64,000 nt of DNA from Polynucleobacter necessarius (GTDB lineage: Bacteria > Pseudomonadota > Gammaproteobacteria > Burkholderiales > Burkholderiaceae). Numbering within the stretch: the first letter of the stretch is position 1; each line of letters begins with the position of its first letter. This document shows positions 63,002 through 64,000 of the stretch, one piece after another. The translations under genes and the position numbers were made by a program. The notes under the pieces were generated by a model. That model was given only the letters and a program-made list of their open reading frames with translations. It ran no database searches and was not told where the DNA came from. Where the stretch lies: assembly GCF_900095215.1 (NCBI RefSeq), contig NZ_LT606949.1, forward strand, positions 564,708 through 628,707, read 5' to 3'.

Positions 63002-64000
63002 TTGAGCGCATGTCTGTTGCGCAATTCGTTCAAAGGAGCGGCTTCGGCTGCTCCTTTGTTTTCGACATTGCGTGATCAGATGCCTAATGCCATTGTGGTA
63101 TTTGAGGCTGAGACCCAACAATTGGTGTACGTGAACCCGGCTGCTGAGTCAGCTTTGGATCTTTCGCGTAAATCACTTGAGGGTCAAGCTGTGCACAATT
63201 TATTTGGCGATAACCTCGCTTTGGTTGGCATGATTAGCGAGGTGAAGCAAAACCATTTCTTGGCGCAACGCCAAGAAATGGTTTTGCTTCACTACATGGC
63301 AGTATTCATCAAGATTCCATTCCTGCGCATGTAGTAGTGGCAGCCTTGGAGGATACCACCCTCATCATGATGGCGTGGTTTCCAATTGACCAGCAATTGC
63401 GGAGCGAGCGTGATGAACGCGTGACCCAGCAAGTCGAAGCAAATAAACAGTTAATGCGTAATTTGGCGCATGAGATTAAAAATCCTTTGGGTGGAATTCG
63501 TGGAGCAGCTCAGCTGTTAGAGTTTGAGCTACCTGAAAAAGGTTTGCGTGCATATACCCAAGTCATTATTCAAGAATCAGACCGTCTGCAAATTTTGGTA
63601 GATCGTATTTTGACGCCGCATCGCAAAGCGCATGTGATGGAATCCTTTAATGTGCATGAAGCGCTGGAGCGAGTGCGCAGCTTAGTTCTGGCTGAGTTTC
63701 CCAAAGGACTCAGGATGATTCGGAACTATGACACCAGTCTGCCAGATGTATTGGGGGATCGTGAACAGTTGATACAGGCGGTTCTGAACATCGTGCATAA
63801 CGCTGCCCAAGCGCTTTCTGAAGAAATTCAAAAAGGTGTTTCGCAAATTGAATTAAAGACGCGTGTGGCTCGTTCGGTGACGATTGCAAAACATCGCTAT
63901 AAGTTAGCGATGGATCTACATGTGATTGATAACGGGCCTGGTATTCCGGAAGACATGATTGAACGCATCTTTTTCCCCTTGGCTTCGGGAAGAGAGAGCG
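63002..64000 (+). pseudogene. glnL: Nitrogen regulation histidine kinase NtrB (GlnL), frameshifted; runs past the window end
   Basis: TTG 63002 behind AAGGAG opens a PAS domain (MPNAIVVFEAETQQLVYVNP; SLEGQAVHNLFGDNL). A perfect 24-bp inverted repeat at 63242-63292 coincides with loss of frame: the first frame ends at TAG 63332-63334. Another frame continues SLHGSIHQDSIPAHVVVAAL and the kinase core: H-box NLAHEIKNPLGGIRGAAQLL, N-box VLNIVHNAAQAL, G-box DNGPGIPED, open to base 64000. NtrB controls NtrC by phosphorylation in response to PII. A broken ntrB leaves glnA control uncertain. Confidence 0.87.
63242..63292. repeat. Perfect 24-bp inverted repeat with 3-base loop inside ntrB
   Basis: Left arm 63242-63265 begins GTGAAGCAAAACC and ends TTGGCG. 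Right arm 63269-63292 is its exact reverse complement, beginning CGCCAAG and ending GCTTCAC. The loop is CAA. It lies within coding sequence at the site where the frame is lost, and no T-run follows, so it is not a terminator. Confidence 0.97.

Overview
The window reads as a chromosomal segment of a betaproteobacterium of the Burkholderiales. The gene orders surE-pcm-nlpD, ndk-rlmN-ispG-hisS-yfgM-bamB-der-hfq-hflX-hflK-hflC-hisZ-purA, dnaX-ybaB-recR and glnA-ntrB are Burkholderiaceae-like. The fairly AT-rich sequence and the very high share of freshly broken genes recall Polynucleobacter, in particular its obligate ciliate endosymbionts with eroding genomes. The genus is inferred from gene content and was not tested by a search.

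Layout. 1-3.6 kb: end of an AddB-like nuclease and an intact AddA-like helicase-nuclease. 3.8-4.8 kb: a broken tricarboxylate-binding protein gene. 4.9-6.3 kb: a near-perfect LexA box before a tiny membrane-peptide ORF, a DEDD exonuclease, a second tiny hydrophobic ORF and the SRP RNA gene ffs. 6.3-9 kb: dnaX-ybaB-recR, intact. 9.2-16.8 kb: a decayed block with a porin and a complete but multiply broken CBA-type heavy-metal RND efflux operon. 16.8-21.3 kb: surE, broken pcm, nlpD, broken exonuclease, rlmD. 21.4-36.5 kb: an almost uninterrupted intact core block (bax1 to purA). 36.6-45.6 kb: malate synthase G with stop, frameshifts and an internal deletion, a broken channel, intact MFS, hydrolase and APC transporter genes, a broken bestrophin-like gene, and a toxin-antitoxin-like pair beside a tRNA-Leu gene. 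45.8-52.9 kb: rnr-rlmB, tal, rpiA, a candidate sRNA, yggX, argA. 52.9-61.4 kb: hrpA and four further damaged genes plus one intact membrane protein gene. 61.4-64 kb: glnA with an NtrC site and a sigma-54-like promoter, then ntrB (glnL), frameshifted at a perfect 24-bp inverted repeat.

In function, intact genes are mostly information processing (DNA repair, ribosome and tRNA maintenance, translation), isoprenoid, purine, histidine and glutamine synthesis, outer-membrane assembly and protein quality control. Broken genes are mostly peripheral: metal efflux, solute uptake, glyoxylate cycle, surface polysaccharide and lipid modification, repair of aged proteins and nitrogen sensing. About 18 of roughly 55 protein genes carry disabling lesions. 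These are premature stops (mostly TGA), 1-2 nt indels often in short homopolymers, and a few larger deletions. Sequences on both sides of each lesion are still easily recognised, so the decay is recent.

Most unusual: (i) the SOS-controlled membrane-peptide ORF at 5.0 kb; (ii) the 24-bp perfect inverted repeat at the ntrB frameshift, suggesting a template-switch mutation; (iii) an sRNA candidate at 51.0-51.15 kb with a consensus promoter and strong terminator; (iv) a RelE-like toxin remnant paired with an unrecognised 170-residue protein at the tRNA-Leu boundary.
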